DNA of 36,955 nucleotides from an uncultured Erysipelotrichaceae bacterium. GTDB lineage: Bacteria; Bacillota_I; Bacilli_A; RFN20; CAG-826. Below the pieces are notes generated by a model, which saw only the letters and a program-made list of their open reading frames with translations, made no database searches and had not been told where the DNA came from. Positions 35,248 to 36,955 of the stretch are shown here, piece by piece (positions within the stretch are counted from its first letter, which is position 1; the number at the start of each line of letters is the position of its first letter). The position numbers and the translations under genes are program-made. The stretch covers positions 1-36,955 of the forward strand of contig CACXKR010000011.1 of NCBI GenBank assembly GCA_902768335.1, in the 5' to 3' direction.

Positions 35248-36846
35248 ATGAAAAGGTTAGGTTTTGCGTTGATTTTGGTGACTTTATTGGTTGCGGGCTG
35301 TAATACTCAAGGCGGCTCAAAAAATAAGAAACCAAAAAGTTCATCTGATTTAATAACATCGATTAGTTTGACTTCGGGCACTAGTTCAAATTCGACCGGT
35401 GGATCAACATCTTCAACGAATGTAGAACCTCCGATTAGCGTCAATTCTATTGAAGTTAGTGGATATAAAGAAGTATTTAGCGTTGGTGATTCATTTGAAT
35501 TTGGCGGAACCGTTCATGCTAGATTTAGCGACAATTCAATTAAAGATGTCACCAGTGAATCTCAATTCATTGGTTTTGATTCATCAACTGCTATTGAATC
35601 GCAAAGAATTACGGTTAAATATACCGCAAGTGACGGGAGTTCGGCTTCAACAACCTATTCAATCTCAATTATGAACAATATAGATGATTTAGGTAAAAAA
35701 ACAATTGCCCAAATTAAAGCATATATGAGTGCCAATCCTGTACCTATTGAACCTGGATATAAATACGGAATTGATTATTCTAAAAAAGTTAATTTTGATG
35801 CCCTAGCGTTAGAATCGATTAACTTGATTAAAACCAAAGCCTCATTTGGGTTAAATGCGTTTTCCGCAAAAATAATCTTTGGCGACGAAACTGGCTATAT
35901 CGCTGTGACTGGCAAAAGCACAGAGGGCGGTTTGGTTGACGGAGTTAAAAGCCATGTTGGAAAAGCCGATTCTAAATATCATATAGTAGGTTACTTATCG
36001 ACTTATTTAGGCCATCCAGAAATTGTTGTCGACGAAGTCGAAACAAATGCGAACGGGAAAAATGGTTGGGATACAACCTTAAGCGTTACTTGTGATCCAT
36101 TCACCATTTCAAGCGACACGATTAGTATCGAACAGTTCTATGATATTGCTAAAGATAATAACTATAATTGTGCCGGCCATGGTTATGGTGAAATATATAC
36201 ATTTAACAATGCAACTTGCTATTTCTCTGATGCTGGCGATGATATCTATTATTTGACAGACGGAGAACGCCTCCTAAAAATTATTGGTCACAATCGTGGA
36301 GATTTATCCGCGGGCAAGGTTTATAACGTAGTCGGTCTCTTATCGATGCTAAATTATTCTGGGGCTATTTATTTACAGGCTTTCAAAGAAGTTACATCTG
36401 CTACCCCAGTAGAAATTAATCTTTCGAGTGCAATTGAAGAACCAATTGACACATTAAGAACTGTCAAAGCTTCACAAGATGACACCGAAACACGTTATCC
36501 AACATATACGATGTTTTGGTCTCATTTATATAAAACGTCAGGTTATTTAACTACCTGCACCGAAAATGGAAAATATTACATTGGTATTCGCGATACTTAT
36601 TATTCTGGAAGCATTATAAATGGAAAAGTTGCAGCTCAAACAACTTACAAGATGGCTTTAATTGATAATGAAAACTTCTGGAATGTAGATCGGGATGATT
36701 TGGAACGTTATAACCCTTACTATGATTACATTGACCAAAACGAATCAGTTGAAGTTTACTACATTCCTCAACAGTTAGACTATTCAAGCAAACAAACATG
36801 TTGGAAAATATTCTTACTCCCAACAACGCTTCCAATGATCTATTAA
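35248..36846 (+). CDS. Large lipoprotein with Ig-like and repeated OB-like domains
   Basis: A 532-residue surface protein. The signal peptide is hydrophobic at 5-16, lipobox LVAGC with Cys18. A Lys-rich then Ser/Thr-rich linker runs to about 65. A bacterial Ig-like domain follows (about 66-148; SVNSIEVSGYKEVFSVGD, then VKYTASDG). Two domains of similar outline come next (about 150-270 and 290-390), each ending in a strand pair with YHIVGYLS and YNVVGLLS, resembling OB-fold repeats. The last 130 residues are Tyr-rich. It starts 3 bases after the exporter stop, so it belongs to that operon. Function unknown; perhaps a binding partner. Confidence 0.8.
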   Translation: MKRLGFALILVTLLVAGCNTQGGSKNKKPKSSSDLITSISLTSGTSSNSTGGSTSSTNVEPPISVNSIEVSGYKEVFSVGDSFEFGGTVHARFSDNSIKDVTSESQFIGFDSSTAIESQRITVKYTASDGSSASTTYSISIMNNIDDLGKKTIAQIKAYMSANPVPIEPGYKYGIDYSKKVNFDALALESINLIKTKASFGLNAFSAKIIFGDETGYIAVTGKSTEGGLVDGVKSHVGKADSKYHIVGYLSTYLGHPEIVVDEVETNANGKNGWDTTLSVTCDPFTISSDTISIEQFYDIAKDNNYNCAGHGYGEIYTFNNATCYFSDAGDDIYYLTDGERLLKIIGHNRGDLSAGKVYNVVGLLSMLNYSGAIYLQAFKEVTSATPVEINLSSAIEEPIDTLRTVKASQDDTETRYPTYTMFWSHLYKTSGYLTTCTENGKYYIGIRDTYYSGSIINGKVAAQTTYKMALIDNENFWNVDRDDLERYNPYYDYIDQNESVEVYYIPQQLDYSSKQTCWKIFLLPTTLPMIY

Positions 36847-36857
36847 AAAAAGACCTT

Positions 36858-36955
36858 ATGAACTAGTCAATGAAAAGTAGACAGTTCAAAAAGAGACTCA
36901 ATACCCCATGTCAGTCTTATACTGATGTGGGGTTTTGTATTTGAGACAATACATA
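36858..36955. mobile_element. Possible edge of an IS3-family (IS150-like) insertion sequence
   Basis: The bases after the last gene include GTAGACAG and AGAGACTCAATA, similar in style to ends and downstream flanks of IS150-group elements, read from the right. No transposase reading frame lies inside the window, so this is based on resemblance only; the rest would be to the right. Confidence 0.3.
36903..36937 (+). terminator. Terminator-like hairpin at the end of the exporter-lipoprotein operon
   Basis: CCCCATGTCAG pairs with CTGATGTGGGG (11 pairs, two of them G-U) across a seven-base loop, followed by TTTTG. It lies 57 bases after the stop of the large lipoprotein. It may instead belong to an insertion sequence. 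Confidence 0.55.

Overview
The window looks like the chromosome of an AT-rich, low-GC Gram-positive (Bacillota) bacterium, most likely a host-associated lineage in or near the Mollicutes. Grounds for this are the Gram-positive S10-spc-alpha gene order with adk, map, infA and rpmJ between secY and rpsM, no rpsD in the alpha part, a zinc-type 61-residue S14, several lipoproteins with Ser/Thr linkers, compact overlapping genes and weak leaders. The standard code fits: Trp is read from TGG, and TGA serves as the stop of prs and of the MazG-like gene. The taxon is inferred from gene content and not proven.

Layout. 1-1590: an accessory patch with a small lipoprotein, an Xre-type regulator, an AAG microsatellite, palindromes and repeated copies of the ribosomal operon terminator. 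1592-16721 (minus): one long operon from rpsJ (S10) to rplQ (L17), with rpoA, secY, adk, map and infA; rpmD (L30) is missing. 16945-21043 (minus): a tgt-queA-queH queuosine operon ending in a tandem-domain PlsC-like acyltransferase. 21150-24470 (minus): pepC-gpmA-mazG-like-prs. 24554-28584: adenosine deaminase, a proline-iminopeptidase-like hydrolase, enolase and a lipoprotein. 28628-31307: DJ-1/PfpI and sirtuin (plus), convergent with a RimK-type ATP-grasp ligase and a membrane protein (minus). 31397-36846 (plus): a heterodimeric ABC exporter followed by a large lipoprotein. The final 110 bases hold a terminator-like hairpin and perhaps the edge of an insertion sequence.

How it works together. 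The core is translation (ribosome, IF-1, RNA polymerase alpha), protein export and N-terminal processing (SecY, Map), and nucleotide supply (Adk, Prs, adenosine deaminase, a MazG-like NTP pyrophosphohydrolase). Lower glycolysis (GpmA, Eno), peptide use (PepC, prolyl peptidase) and tRNA queuosine modification surround it. The most unusual feature is that five ribosomal proteins of this one operon (L3, L22, S17, L5, S5) carry long low-complexity charged tails. Three of these share near-identical Lys/Ala/Pro modules, as if one tail cassette had spread between ribosomal genes. Several accessory genes have a TATAAT-like box 6-7 bases before ATG and no Shine-Dalgarno, suggesting leaderless mRNAs, whereas the ribosomal genes have strong AGGAGG-type sites.
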